DNA of 64,000 nt, from assembly GCF_029626105.1 (NCBI RefSeq), contig NZ_JARUBH010000009.1, forward strand, positions 4,960,001-5,024,000. Reading direction: 5' to 3'. Within the stretch, counting starts at the first letter, position 1; each line of letters opens with the position of its first letter. This document shows, piece after piece, positions 17,485 through 26,134 of this stretch. Origin of the DNA: Solwaraspora sp. WMMD792 (GTDB taxonomy: Bacteria; Actinomycetota; Actinomycetes; Mycobacteriales; Micromonosporaceae). Position numbers and translations under genes: made by a program. Under the pieces are notes generated by a model. It did no database searches. It saw only the letters and a list, made by a program, of their open reading frames with translations, and was not told the origin of the DNA.

Positions 17485-17991
17485 TCAGCAGACCAGCGCC
17501 AGCCACTTCCGGTAGGCCGAGGCGAACGGCTCGGTGCCGTCGCCGAGCGCGTCCTGCAGCCATCGGGCCGCGGCCCAGGCCGACTCCACCAGGTCGTCCG
17601 GGTAGCCGTACCGCACCCGGTGCTCGGCGAACTCGTCCTCGTCGCGCAGCTCCACCAGACCGGTCGCCCGGCGCCGCACCACATCAAGGTCAAGATCAAT
17701 GAGGTGTACGGTGGACTCGTCCTCCCAGCGGGCCGGGCTGGCGATGTCGCAGTAGACCTCGCTGGTGCGCGGCGGCGGGTTGAACATGCAGGTCCACCAC
17801 TGCTCACGCGGCACCAGCAAGACGAACGGGATCTGCTCCACCGACGGGCGACCGTGGTAGATCGACTCGGTGCCCCGGGGCACGCCGAGCCACACGCCGA
17901 CCTCGTCCTCAGTCAACCGGCGGGCCGGATAGTCGCGGTGGGCCGAACCGTCGTACTTGCGATAGACCACCCGTACGACATCGCTCGACAT
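17485..17991 (-). CDS. DUF402 domain protein
   Basis: 168 residues. It contains YRKYDGSAHRDYPA, WWTCMFNPPP, VYCDIASPARWE and the acidic core DLDLDVV of DUF402, a fold shared with FAU-1/Ntdp-like nucleoside phosphatases that bind divalent metal through Asp/Glu residues. The precise substrate is unknown. The ATG at 17991 has TAAGGT 7 nt before it, the leaderless pattern, so an upstream extension of the frame to 18084 is rejected. Confidence 0.85.
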   Translation of the reverse strand: MSSDVVRVVYRKYDGSAHRDYPARRLTEDEVGVWLGVPRGTESIYHGRPSVEQIPFVLLVPREQWWTCMFNPPPRTSEVYCDIASPARWEDESTVHLIDLDLDVVRRRATGLVELRDEDEFAEHRVRYGYPDDLVESAWAAARWLQDALGDGTEPFASAYRKWLALVC

Positions 17992-18142
17992 GTGTCGCAC
18001 CTTAACCGATGGCCGCCCACCGGAAGGCAACGTGCAGGTGACGCCCCAGTGCCGGCGACAGCCCCGGGCGACACCGGCCGACACCGGCCGATGGGCTGTG
18101 GATGACCGCTGGGACGACGGTGGTGATCGGTACTGTCACCGG

Positions 18143-20248
18143 GTGACCCCTGCGACGACCACCAGCACCGCGTCCGCTCCGGCGGCCCCGCCGCGCCCGG
18201 CCGGCCGCTCCGGCACCGGCCGGCCGAGCGCCGCCCAGTTGCTCGCCGCCGCGGTCGGCGCGGTCCCCGGCGGCTCGGCCCGACCCGGCCAGCAGGAGAT
18301 GACGGCGGCGATCGCCGACGCCATCCGTACCCGGCACCACCTGCTCGTGCAGGCCGGCACCGGCACCGGCAAATCGCTGGCCTACCTGGCACCCGCGCTG
18401 ACCGTCGACGGCCCGGTGGTGGTCTCCACCGCCACCCTGGCGCTGCAGTCGCAGCTGGTCGAGCACGACCTGCCCCGGCTCGCCGACGCGGTCGAGCCGA
18501 TCCTGCGCCGCCGGCCCACCTTCGCCGTCCTCAAGGGCCGGCACCACTACCTGTGCCTGGCCCGGCTGGAGGACTCGGCCGAGGAGGAGCCGACGGACCT
18601 GTTCGACGCCGCCGGCGACAACGGCGACAGCGGCGGTAGCAACGGTGGCAGCGGCGGCGGCACCCGCTGGTTGGGTGCCGCGAACCGGCTCGGCAAGCAG
18701 GTGCAACGGTTGCGCGACTGGGCAATGGAGACCGACACCGGCGACCGCGACGAGCTGGACCCCGGCGTCGACGACCAGGTGTGGCGGCAGGTGTCGATGC
18801 CCGCCCGGGAATGCGTCGGGGCGGCCCGCTGCCCGTACGGCGAAGAATGCTTCGCCGAGGCGTCCCGGTTCCGGGCCCGCGAAGCCGACGTGGTCGTCAC
18901 CAACCACAGCCTGCTCGCCGTCGACATGCTCGCCGGCCGACACATCGTGCCGCCGCACAAGCTGCTGATCGTCGACGAGGCCCACGAGCTGGCCGACCGG
19001 GTCTCGTCGGCCGCCCAGGCCGAGCTCACCCCCGACGCGATCGACCGGGCCGCCCGCCGGGCCCGGCCGCTGCTGCCGCCGGAGACCGCCGAGCAGCTCA
19101 CCGAGGCCGGCGACGCCCTCGCCGTCGGGCTGGGCGAGTCGCCTGCCGGCCGGCTGACCAGCGGTCTGCCGCCGGCGCTGCACGAGGCGTGCACCCTGCT
19201 GGAGTCGGCCACCCGGGCCGCGCTGGACAAGATCGGCGACATCAAGGCCGACGATCCCGACCCGGTCCGCAAACAGCAGGCCAAGTCGGTGCTCGACGAG
19301 CTCTCCACCACCGCCCAACGGCTGCTCGACGAGGCCGAACACGACGTCGCCTGGGTGGAGAAGCCGGACGGTCCGGCCGCCAACCGCCGGGCGCTGGTGG
19401 TGGCACCGCTGTCGGTGGCCGGCACCCTGTCCAGCCACCTCTACGAGGAGCGGACCGTGGTGGCCACCTCCGCCACCCTGACCCTCGGCGGCCGGTTCGA
19501 CACGGTGGCCCGGTCGCTGGGTCTGGAGACCGCCACCCCGGCCACCGAGCAGGCCGAGGCGGTCACGGCCGACGATCTCAGCTGGCGGTCACTCGACGTC
19601 GGTTCCCCGTTCGACTACCCCAAGCAGGGCATCCTGTACGTCGCCGCGCACCTGCCCCGGCCGACCGTCTCCGGGCTGCCCGCCCAGGCCGGCGAGGAGC
19701 TGCTGTCGCTGATCGGCACACTCGGTGGCCGTACCCTCGGATTGTTTTCGTCCCGGCGGGCCGCGCAGCAGGCCGCGGAGCTGGTCCGGGCCCGGACCGG
19801 GCTGACCGTGCACGTGCAGGGCGAGCAGGCGTTGCCGCTGCTGGTCCGCCGGTTCCGGGAAGATCAGGCGAGCTGCCTGTTCGGCGTGATGTCGCTGTGG
19901 CAGGGGGTGGACGTGCCCGGCGACGCCTGCCAACTGGTGGTGATCGACCGGCTGCCGTTCCCCCGGCCGGACGAGCCGCTGGCCGCCGCCCGCGCCGCCG
20001 CCGTGGACGCCGCCGGCGGCTCCGGGTTCGCGGCGGTCAGCGTGCCGATCGCGGCGGTACGCCTGGCGCAGGGCGCCGGTCGGCTGATCCGGTCCACCGG
20101 TGACCGGGGTGTCGTGGCGGTGCTGGACTCCCGGTTGGAGACCGCCCGTGGCTACGGCGCGTTCCTGCGCCGTTCGTTGCCGCCGTTCTGGTACACCACC
20201 CGGCCCGAGGTGGTGCAGGGCGCCCTGCGCCGGCTGGCCGCCAGCTGA
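18143..20248 (+). CDS. DinG/XPD-type ATP-dependent DNA helicase
   Basis: 701 residues. Walker A AGTGTGKSLAY lies near residue 73, the Fe-S cluster cysteines are in ECVGAARCPYGEECF, motif II is VDEAHEL, and motif VI is AQGAGRLIRSTGDRG. Such helicases unwind DNA or R-loops with 5'-3' polarity using a 4Fe-4S cluster. A short Gly/Ser/Asn-rich insert (about 157-173) is unusual. GTG start 6 nt after TACTGT (leaderless type). Head-to-head with the DUF402 gene. Confidence 0.92.
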   Translation: MTPATTTSTASAPAAPPRPAGRSGTGRPSAAQLLAAAVGAVPGGSARPGQQEMTAAIADAIRTRHHLLVQAGTGTGKSLAYLAPALTVDGPVVVSTATLALQSQLVEHDLPRLADAVEPILRRRPTFAVLKGRHHYLCLARLEDSAEEEPTDLFDAAGDNGDSGGSNGGSGGGTRWLGAANRLGKQVQRLRDWAMETDTGDRDELDPGVDDQVWRQVSMPARECVGAARCPYGEECFAEASRFRAREADVVVTNHSLLAVDMLAGRHIVPPHKLLIVDEAHELADRVSSAAQAELTPDAIDRAARRARPLLPPETAEQLTEAGDALAVGLGESPAGRLTSGLPPALHEACTLLESATRAALDKIGDIKADDPDPVRKQQAKSVLDELSTTAQRLLDEAEHDVAWVEKPDGPAANRRALVVAPLSVAGTLSSHLYEERTVVATSATLTLGGRFDTVARSLGLETATPATEQAEAVTADDLSWRSLDVGSPFDYPKQGILYVAAHLPRPTVSGLPAQAGEELLSLIGTLGGRTLGLFSSRRAAQQAAELVRARTGLTVHVQGEQALPLLVRRFREDQASCLFGVMSLWQGVDVPGDACQLVVIDRLPFPRPDEPLAAARAAAVDAAGGSGFAAVSVPIAAVRLAQGAGRLIRSTGDRGVVAVLDSRLETARGYGAFLRRSLPPFWYTTRPEVVQGALRRLAAS

Positions 20249-20294
20249 CCCGCCGCGAGCTGGGCGGGTAGGCCGCCGGGCGGCCGTGGTCGGG

Positions 20295-21575
20295 TCACGG
20301 AGGGCTGGTGCCGATCACCACGGACTCCGGCGGTGGCGGCGGCGGGACGTGCCGGCGGCGGGCCAGCCGGCGTACCGCCGTGTTCAGCACCGCGATCAGC
20401 GGTACGGCGACCAGCGCGCCGACGATGCCGGCCAGCACCACGCCGGAGGTCACCGCCAACACCACGGCCAGCGGGTGGATCGCCACCGCCCGCCCCATGA
20501 TCAGCGGCTGCAGGACGTTGCCCTCCAGCTGCTGCACCCCGATCACCGCGCCCAGGATGATCAACGCGGTGACCCAGCCGCTGTCCACCAGGGCCACCAG
20601 GATGGCCACCGCGCCGGACAGCGTCGCACCGACGATCGGGATGAACGCCCCCAGGAACACCAGCGCGGCCAGCGCGAACGCGAACGGGATGTCGAACAGC
20701 ACCAGGAAGATCCCGATGCCGACGGCGTCGATGAACGCCACCAGCACGGTCGCCCGGACATAGGCGACCAGGGTCATCCAGGCCGCGCTACCGGCGTCGT
20801 CGACCCGCCAGCGCGCCGCGAGCGGGAACATGCCGACGATGAACCGCCAGATCCGCTGCCCGTCGCGGAGGAAGAAGAACGTCGAGAACAGCACCAGCAG
20901 CGCACCGGTGAACAGCTCCACGACCGTCCCGGCGGTGGAGACCGCGCCGCTGGTCAACGTCTGGGTGTTCTCGTTGATCCAGTTCTGACCGGCCTCGACG
21001 TACTGGTCGAGCTGGCCGTCGTCGAGCTTCAGCGGCCCGGTGCGCAGCCACTTCTGGATCTCCCCGATGCCGCTGGACGCCTTCTCGCTCAGGTCGGGCA
21101 GGCCGGTGATGAACTCGTTGACCACCAGGGTCAGCGTGCCGACCACCCCGGCCAGCCCGGTGATCAGCACTACCGCCGTGGCCAGGGTGCGGGGCACGTG
21201 GGCCCGCAGCAGCCAGCCGACCGCCGGGGCGAGCAACGCGGCGAGCAGCAGCGCCACCAGCAACGGGATGATGACGATCCGGACGTTGCCGATGACCCGC
21301 AGCAACGCCCAGCCGACGATCCCGATCACGATCAACCGCCACGACCAGGCGGCGGCGATCCGGAGCGCGTGCGGCACGTCCGCGTCGTCGCGGCTCGTGG
21401 TCGACAGGTGTCCGTCGCCCGGCGGTGGGGTCTCCGCGCCCGGCTCGGCACCCGCGCCGGTCAGCTCGTCGGCGGCACCGGCCGCAGCGGCTGCCCGGCG
21501 GGACCGTTCCCGCTCCCGGGCGGTCCGCACCGACTCCCGCCCGGCCTCGTACGCCTGGCGTAGCCGCCCTCTCAT
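20295..21575 (-). CDS. AI-2E family membrane transporter
   Basis: 426 residues from the ATG at 21575. A charged N-terminus (about 80 residues, RERERSRR and a Pro/Glu-rich part) is followed by the eight-helix AI-2E permease core with the central amphipathic extracytoplasmic domain (GIGEIQKWLRTG) and the FLGAFIPIVGATLSG and GNVLQPLIMGRAVAIHPL motifs. Family members export small molecules or ions; some act as Na+/H+ antiporters. The substrate is unknown. It converges on the helicase gene. Confidence 0.9.
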   Translation of the reverse strand: MRGRLRQAYEAGRESVRTARERERSRRAAAAAGAADELTGAGAEPGAETPPPGDGHLSTTSRDDADVPHALRIAAAWSWRLIVIGIVGWALLRVIGNVRIVIIPLLVALLLAALLAPAVGWLLRAHVPRTLATAVVLITGLAGVVGTLTLVVNEFITGLPDLSEKASSGIGEIQKWLRTGPLKLDDGQLDQYVEAGQNWINENTQTLTSGAVSTAGTVVELFTGALLVLFSTFFFLRDGQRIWRFIVGMFPLAARWRVDDAGSAAWMTLVAYVRATVLVAFIDAVGIGIFLVLFDIPFAFALAALVFLGAFIPIVGATLSGAVAILVALVDSGWVTALIILGAVIGVQQLEGNVLQPLIMGRAVAIHPLAVVLAVTSGVVLAGIVGALVAVPLIAVLNTAVRRLARRRHVPPPPPPESVVIGTSPP

Positions 21576-21762
21576 CTGTTGCAGCCGGCTCAAGCGAACC
21601 CCCGGAGTCGAGTATCGGTGCGTACACGGTAGCGGGCACATGTGCGTCGTTGCTGCCGCTACCTCCCTGGACTCTCCCCGATGTGCCCCGTACGGGCATC
21701 GGGCAACCATCCGGCCGACCCACCCGCGACCGGCCCGCACACGCACGCGGTACGGTTCGGTC

Positions 21763-22101
21763 GTGACCGCCGACCCACCACACGACAACGGTTTGCCGAT
21801 CCGCCTGCTGCACGACCGGGTGCTGGTCAAACTCGAAGGCGGCGAGGGCGAGCGCCGCTCCACCGCCGGCATCGTGATCCCGGCCACCGCGTCGGTGGGC
21901 CGGCGACTGTCCTGGGCGACCACGGTCGGGGTCGGACCGAACGTACGCTCGATCGTCACCGGTGACCGGGTGCTGTTCGACCCGGAGGACCGCTCCGAGG
22001 TCGAGCTGCACGGCCGGGGCTACGTCCTGCTCCGCGAACGCGACGTGCACGCGGTGGCCGCCCAGCGGGTCGAAGAAGACTCCACCGGCCTGTACCTCTG
22101 A
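21763..22101 (+). CDS. GroES-like co-chaperone fold protein
   Basis: 112 residues. LHDRVLVKLEGGEGERRSTAGIVIPA is the opening strand pair of GroES, and VGVGPNVRSIVTGDRVLF and DRSEVELHGRGYVLLRERDVHAV complete the barrel. It is more divergent than a housekeeping GroES: the mobile-loop region (SVGRRLSWATT) lacks the usual hydrophobic triplet context. It is not beside groEL. GTG start 6 nt after TACGGT. It may be a second, specialised GroES or an unrelated use of the fold. Confidence 0.85.
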   Translation: MTADPPHDNGLPIRLLHDRVLVKLEGGEGERRSTAGIVIPATASVGRRLSWATTVGVGPNVRSIVTGDRVLFDPEDRSEVELHGRGYVLLRERDVHAVAAQRVEEDSTGLYL

Positions 22102-22170
22102 CTCCCGGTCCCTGACTCCAGTTGCTCCGGCAGCCGACTGGGCCGTCGGCGTCGGTGCTACCTGCCCATA

Positions 22171-22211
22171 ATCCACTACGTCCCATCGACTCGACACGCC
22201 GACACCACGTC
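22171..22211 (+). repeat. 41-bp direct repeat, copy 1 (start codon lost)
   Basis: Matches 23470-23510 at 38 of 41 positions (core CCCATCGACTCGACACGCC). In copy 2 the repeat contains an ATG that opens a broken HTH regulator; here the same position reads ACG. This looks like a leftover leader of a lost paralogue. Confidence 0.8.
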
Positions 22212-22255
22212 GGATCACCTGCATCCGATCCCTGCGCAGACCTGCTTCCCGGCGT

Positions 22256-22474
22256 TCAGGTCGCTTCCTGCGCTGCCGCTCGTTCCTGGCGGACCTGTTC
22301 CAACAGGGCGGTGTCGGAGGCAAGGTCCGGGTGCTCGACCTGCGGTCGAGACCGATGACGAGTTCGAGGTCGTCGATCGCCTTGTCGAGGTTTCGTTCCC
22401 GCCCGGTAATCCATCGCGATGTTGTACCGGGTGACCGCCTCAACAGCCCGATCACCCACCTCCCGCAAAACCGC
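22256..22474 (-). pseudogene. Remnant of a TPR-type protein, two compensating frameshifts
   Basis: The minus strand encodes LREVGDRAVEAVTRYNIA, then after a +1 shift near 22408 NLDKAIDDLELVIGLDR, then after a -1 shift near 22346 VEHPDLASDTALLEQVRQER and a stop. Joined, this is the C-terminal TPR of a large actinobacterial TPR protein. The N-terminal part is gone. Decay is therefore recent enough to keep the reading. Confidence 0.75.
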
Positions 22475-22553
22475 AGCCGGGTAGCTCGGGCGTCTTACGC
22501 CGATCAGATGCAGGTGAGCTTGAAGTGACGTCCGGTCAGGCGCCTTCGACGGG

Positions 22554-22985
22554 TCAGCAGAGGTGATCGCCGCAGTACATGAGGGTGAAGGCCTCGGCAT
22601 GCCTGGTCGCACTCTGTCCGTCTTTGCTGTAAGTGACCGTGGCGTTGATGAAATGATCCTGGTTGTTCGACACGGTCACCACGCACGATGACGACGTGGA
22701 GGTACAACCGCTGCTCACGTAGTGGTTGGTCCCGCTGATGTTCCACGAGTAGGTGTACCCGCCGCCCGACTGATTGAGGACCGCGAAGCGGACATTGTAG
22801 GAACTTGCCGGAACCGTGTTGGAGCAGGTCGTCCGCCAAGTGGTATCTGTCCCCGGCGTCACGCGGCAGCCAAAGGTCTCGTTGCCGAACGCCTGGGCGG
22901 GTGTCGCGGCGACCAGTGTCGACGATCCGACGGCCAGAAAGGCGAAGGCGAAGAACGCCAGGACCTGTTGCAGATAGCGCCTCAT
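22554..22985 (-). CDS. Small secreted protein with six cysteines, unknown
   Basis: 143 residues from the ATG at 22985 with GGAGA 4 nt upstream. A clear signal peptide (RRYLQQVLAFFAFAFLAVGSS then ATPAQA cleavage region) gives a mature part of about 112 residues. It has six Cys, in GCRV, TTCSN, SGCTS, SSCVV, MYCGD and HLC, and is rich in Ser/Thr/Asn/Tyr, suggesting a beta-sandwich with three disulfides. Base composition is clearly lower in GC than the neighbours, and the gene lies among pseudogenes, so it may have been acquired. No family recognised. Confidence 0.8.
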   Translation of the reverse strand: MRRYLQQVLAFFAFAFLAVGSSTLVAATPAQAFGNETFGCRVTPGTDTTWRTTCSNTVPASSYNVRFAVLNQSGGGYTYSWNISGTNHYVSSGCTSTSSSCVVTVSNNQDHFINATVTYSKDGQSATRHAEAFTLMYCGDHLC

Positions 22986-23221
22986 GAGTCTCCAATGACC
23001 GCACCGAAGGGGGATCCATCGAGGATCCGGCAGGCTTCGAAGTTTAACTATCCCCCCACCCCTGGGCAAGATGTGAGTGACGATACGAACACCCGCGGTA
23101 ATGATCACTTCCACACCGCCGCAGCCGTAGGTGACGAGCTGCCGAGCGCGGCCACGGTCAAGCGAAACGACGTGGTTGCTGCTGCGCCAGGGCCGGCTTC
23201 ATCGTCGGCGGGATGCGGTCG

Positions 23222-23470
23222 AGCAGGGTCGACATGACGCGGGTCGAGGCAGCGGTGGTCGCTGGCGAGCCGCGCCGCGCGCTCGACCTGGCTGCCGACG
23301 TACGCCGGGGCGGTGCCGCGATCACCTCCCGGCGGCATCGACCCGATGTCACCCGCGCGCACGCCGAGTTGCGGGACTGGCCGGAAGCGACGGCGGTGCT
23401 CAGCGAGCTGGCCGCCGACGCTCCAGTGTGGCTGCGGCTCAGCCATCCTGACGCCGCCGCTCTGCGTTGA
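23222..23470 (+). pseudogene. C-terminal remnant of an HTH-TPR regulator
   Basis: The frame VDMTRVEAAVVAGEPRRALDLA...DVTRAHAELRDWPEATAVLSELAADAPVWL resembles the final TPR helices of actinobacterial XRE-type regulators. No HTH domain or start is found upstream, and a stop comes just as the 41-bp repeat begins. Confidence 0.6.
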
Positions 23471-23510
23471 TCCACTACGCCCCATCGACTCGACACGCCG
23501 ACGCCATGTC
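23470..23510 (+). repeat. 41-bp direct repeat, copy 2
   Basis: 38 of 41 bases match copy 1 at 22171-22211. The ATG of the broken regulator begins at 23506, inside the repeat, so the repeated unit is the leader plus start of this regulator family. Confidence 0.8.
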
Positions 23511-24152
23511 AGCTGATCCGTGTCCGATCATTCTCGATCCCCGTTGGCCAACCACTCTGCGGTCGTTGCGGCAAGCCGCTGGGCTGTCCTACCGAGGGCC
23601 GGGCCGCCAGGTCGCGTACTCGGCAAGCTATCTGTGTGAGCAATGACCCTCGGCCAGTATGGACCGCTCGCCGTACCGTCGCCCAAGCTGAGGCGGCCGC
23701 TAGAGCGGCCGGCGATGTGGACCTGATCGCTCTCGTGATCAGCTTCCGCGGGCACCTTGCAAAGCTGAGCGGCCGGCCAACGGAGGTCGCGGAGTTGTCC
23801 CGAGCGGGCGTACGACACGTTGCAGCCGGCGTGCGCGGTGGTCCATGTGATGATCGCCGGGCGGCGACCGAAATGATTCGCAAGGCTCGTACACGCCATC
23901 CACGCCAGCACCGATCGCCGGGCAGCCAATGCCGCGATCAGCGACCTGACCGCTGGCCTTGCCGCCCTTCCCGATGTGCAGCGGCACGCCGAGTGGGCTG
24001 GCGACTACCTTCTCGCGCTTGCCGACGTGCATGCAGAGGTCGGGGATCAGGACGCGAGCATTCAGACACCCGAAGAGGTCCAAACCGTTGCCGATGCCAC
24101 CGGGTCCGCTCGGCTGCGGCGGGCTGTTTGCAAGCGGCCGACGAACGGTTGA
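23506..24152 (+). pseudogene. Broken HTH-TPR (XRE-type) regulator
   Basis: It opens as a normal regulator (IILDPRWPTTLRSLRQAAGLSYR, then VAYSASYLCE) but stops at 23644-23646 after 46 codons. Downstream the TPR part survives in other frames: VAQAEAAARAAGDVDLIALVISFRG, then HASTDRRAANAAISDLTAGLAALPD...WAGDYLLALADVHAEVGDQ to a stop at 24150-24152. The HTH opening is similar to the intact gene at 24491 (IIDPRWPSTLRRLRQ), so this is a decayed paralogue. Confidence 0.78.
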
Positions 24153-24287
24153 ACAGTAGACATCACTGCACGTTATCGCCATGCTACTCATAGAGGTTCA
24201 CTAGCCGCCTCGTACGCCAGGTTCGCAACGGCATGTGCAGTACTGCGATACCTCGCGTTAGCTGGGCTCGACGCCGTACCCCCGCAA

Positions 24288-24371
24288 TCGCCCTTTTCGC
24301 GCGTCGGGCCCGCCCGCTGGGCAGCGGCCCGGGGTCGACACGCCGAGCCGCCTCGGGTCGCCGCCCTCCAC
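24288..24371 (+). repeat. Conserved regulator leader, copy 1
   Basis: About 84 nt nearly identical to 25778-25858: TCGCCC-T-rich-CGCGCGTCGGGCCCG, a variable 10 nt, GCGGCCCGGGGTCGACACG, then CCTCGGGTCGCCGCCCTCCAC. The GGGCC/GGCCC segments can pair across the variable part, so a structured leader RNA is possible. It lies 120 nt before the HTH gene at 24491. Confidence 0.65.
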
Positions 24372-24490
24372 GCTCTGTGCCGAGAGGATCCTGTGTGGTG
24401 ATGGGTACGCGGAGTAACGTCTGGTGTGACGGCAAGAGCCGGGAGGATTTCGGTCGGTGCCACCCGGCAGCAGACAAGGTGGTGACGTGC

Positions 24491-25645
24491 GTGACTCGCA
24501 TCATCGACCCGCGATGGCCGTCGACCTTGCGCCGGTTGCGTCAGCAGGCCGGGCTTTCGCTGCGTGATCTCGCCGCGAAGGCGCACTACGCCAAGTCGTA
24601 TCTGCACGATCTGGAAACCGGTCGCAAGACACCGACGCCTGAGATCGCCGGTAGGCTCGACGACGTACTCGAATCCGGCGGAGTGCTCTCCGCGATGCTC
24701 ACCGACGACGGGGCACACGATTCCGTCGAGCTGGCCCGCCGGGTCGCGGCCACCGACATCAGCAGTAGCACCCTCGCTGGCCTGGAAGCAGCCGTTGACG
24801 AGCTTGCCGTCGCCTACCCCGTCACCGCGTCCCACGTCCTCCTTCCTCGCATCCGCCAGCACCTGACCTACGTCACCACCCTGATCAGCTCCGGCCGCCG
24901 AATGACGCTGGGCCAGCACCGACGGATCCTCGTCGCCGGGGGATGGCTGTCGCTGCTCACCGCTACCGTGCTGATCGATCTACGCCGAAACGGCGCCGCT
25001 GCCGGGCACCTGCACACGGCCAGCGAGATGGCCGCCCACACCGAGCACGCTGAGATCCGCGCATGGTGCCTGGAAACGCGCGCGTGGGAGGCCCTCACTG
25101 CCGGCGACCCCGCGACCGCGCTCGGCCTGGCCGAGGGCGCGCAGAACATCGCTCCGACCGGAAGCAGCGTCAAACTGCAAGCGACCGCGCAGACCGGGCG
25201 GGCGCTGGCGCTGCTCGGCGACCGACCGGCCACCGGGCAACGACTGGCCCAGCTGGAGCGGATGGTGTCGCCGTTGAGCCAGCCGGACCGGCCCGAGCAT
25301 CACTACCGCTACGACCCGGGCAAAGCCCGAGCTTACGCGGCGACCACCTTGGCGTGGGTCGGTGATCCGGTTGCCGCCACCGAGGCCAGCGAGGTCCTGT
25401 CCAGGCTGCTCGCCGAGGGCAGCCGCCCCCGGCGGATCGCGTCGGCCCGGTTGGATCTCGGCCAGGCCGTGCTGCCAATTGACCCGCACGAGTCGATAGC
25501 GCAGGTCGCGGCGGCGGTCGCCTCGGGCCGGGTCGCGGCGTCGAACTGGTGGCGGGTCGAACGCGTCCGCCGGGGTCTGGCCGAGGTAGGGGTGCCGGCG
25601 GCCGAGTTGGATGAGCTGTGCGCGACCCATCAGCCATCGATGTGA
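24491..25645 (+). CDS. HTH-TPR transcriptional regulator (XRE family)
   Basis: 384 residues. The N-terminal HTH (about 10-65) is LRRLRQQAGLSLRDLAAKAHYAKSYLHDLETG, with a helix-turn-helix of Cro/C1 type. The rest is a helical TPR-like array (TASEMAAHTEHAEIRAWCLETRAWEALTAGDPATAL, QTGRALALLGD) that probably senses a peptide or small ligand. The GTG at 24491 is chosen for the AGGTGGTGA just upstream; the open frame extends further but has no conserved content. It shares its upstream leader with the gene at 26135, and two decayed paralogues precede it. Confidence 0.85.
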   Translation: MTRIIDPRWPSTLRRLRQQAGLSLRDLAAKAHYAKSYLHDLETGRKTPTPEIAGRLDDVLESGGVLSAMLTDDGAHDSVELARRVAATDISSSTLAGLEAAVDELAVAYPVTASHVLLPRIRQHLTYVTTLISSGRRMTLGQHRRILVAGGWLSLLTATVLIDLRRNGAAAGHLHTASEMAAHTEHAEIRAWCLETRAWEALTAGDPATALGLAEGAQNIAPTGSSVKLQATAQTGRALALLGDRPATGQRLAQLERMVSPLSQPDRPEHHYRYDPGKARAYAATTLAWVGDPVAATEASEVLSRLLAEGSRPRRIASARLDLGQAVLPIDPHESIAQVAAAVASGRVAASNWWRVERVRRGLAEVGVPAAELDELCATHQPSM

Positions 25646-25777
25646 CGGCGGACAGTAGCCAGCGCTGGCGGACGGCGACACTGTAGACCGTCGGCCGAGC
25701 GCCGGTCAGGCTGGGACCAGGTCGCATCACCTGTGGATCAGCGACCTGCCAGCAGGGCCCGACGTCGCATCCCGTGA

Positions 25778-25858
25778 TCGCCCTTTCGCGCGTCGGGCCC
25801 GTCTACGGCGGCGGCCCGGGGTCGACACGGAGAGCCACCTCGGGTCGCCGCCCTCCAC
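25778..25858 (+). repeat. Conserved regulator leader, copy 2
   Basis: Counterpart of 24288-24371, followed by the HTH-TPR gene at 26135 after about 280 nt. The match extends well beyond any promoter core, and the region between it and the gene start has no convincing coding content. Confidence 0.65.
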
Positions 25859-26134
25859 ACTCGTCGAGGGGGACGTCTGTGTTCGGGAAGTGGTTTCAGC
25901 GTGCGGACATACCGGTCGATGTGGTCTACCCGGTGCCGGGCCGGCGGCGGTACGCCGACCGTACGGTGCCGCCGCCGGACCGGCGGCCGGCGACCCGGAC
26001 CGATCGAGCGGAGCGCCGGGGCGGTAACGCCGGCCGGCACTACCTCCGGTGAAGAAGCCCCAGGCCGGCGGTGGGCCGGTGCACGAGCCGACGCGTCCGT
26101 CGTGGTGTTGTGCGGTGTGCCCGGAGGGGACGCC

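Noticed and set aside
22722-23237. Plus-strand frame opposite the secreted protein gene
   Set aside because: No ribosome site or recognisable content; the minus strand has a signal peptide and a good start.
24233-24490. In-frame N-terminal extension of the HTH-TPR regulator
   Set aside because: The region is the duplicated leader; its translation is not conserved in style with the second copy, and a ribosome site lies at the GTG at 24491.
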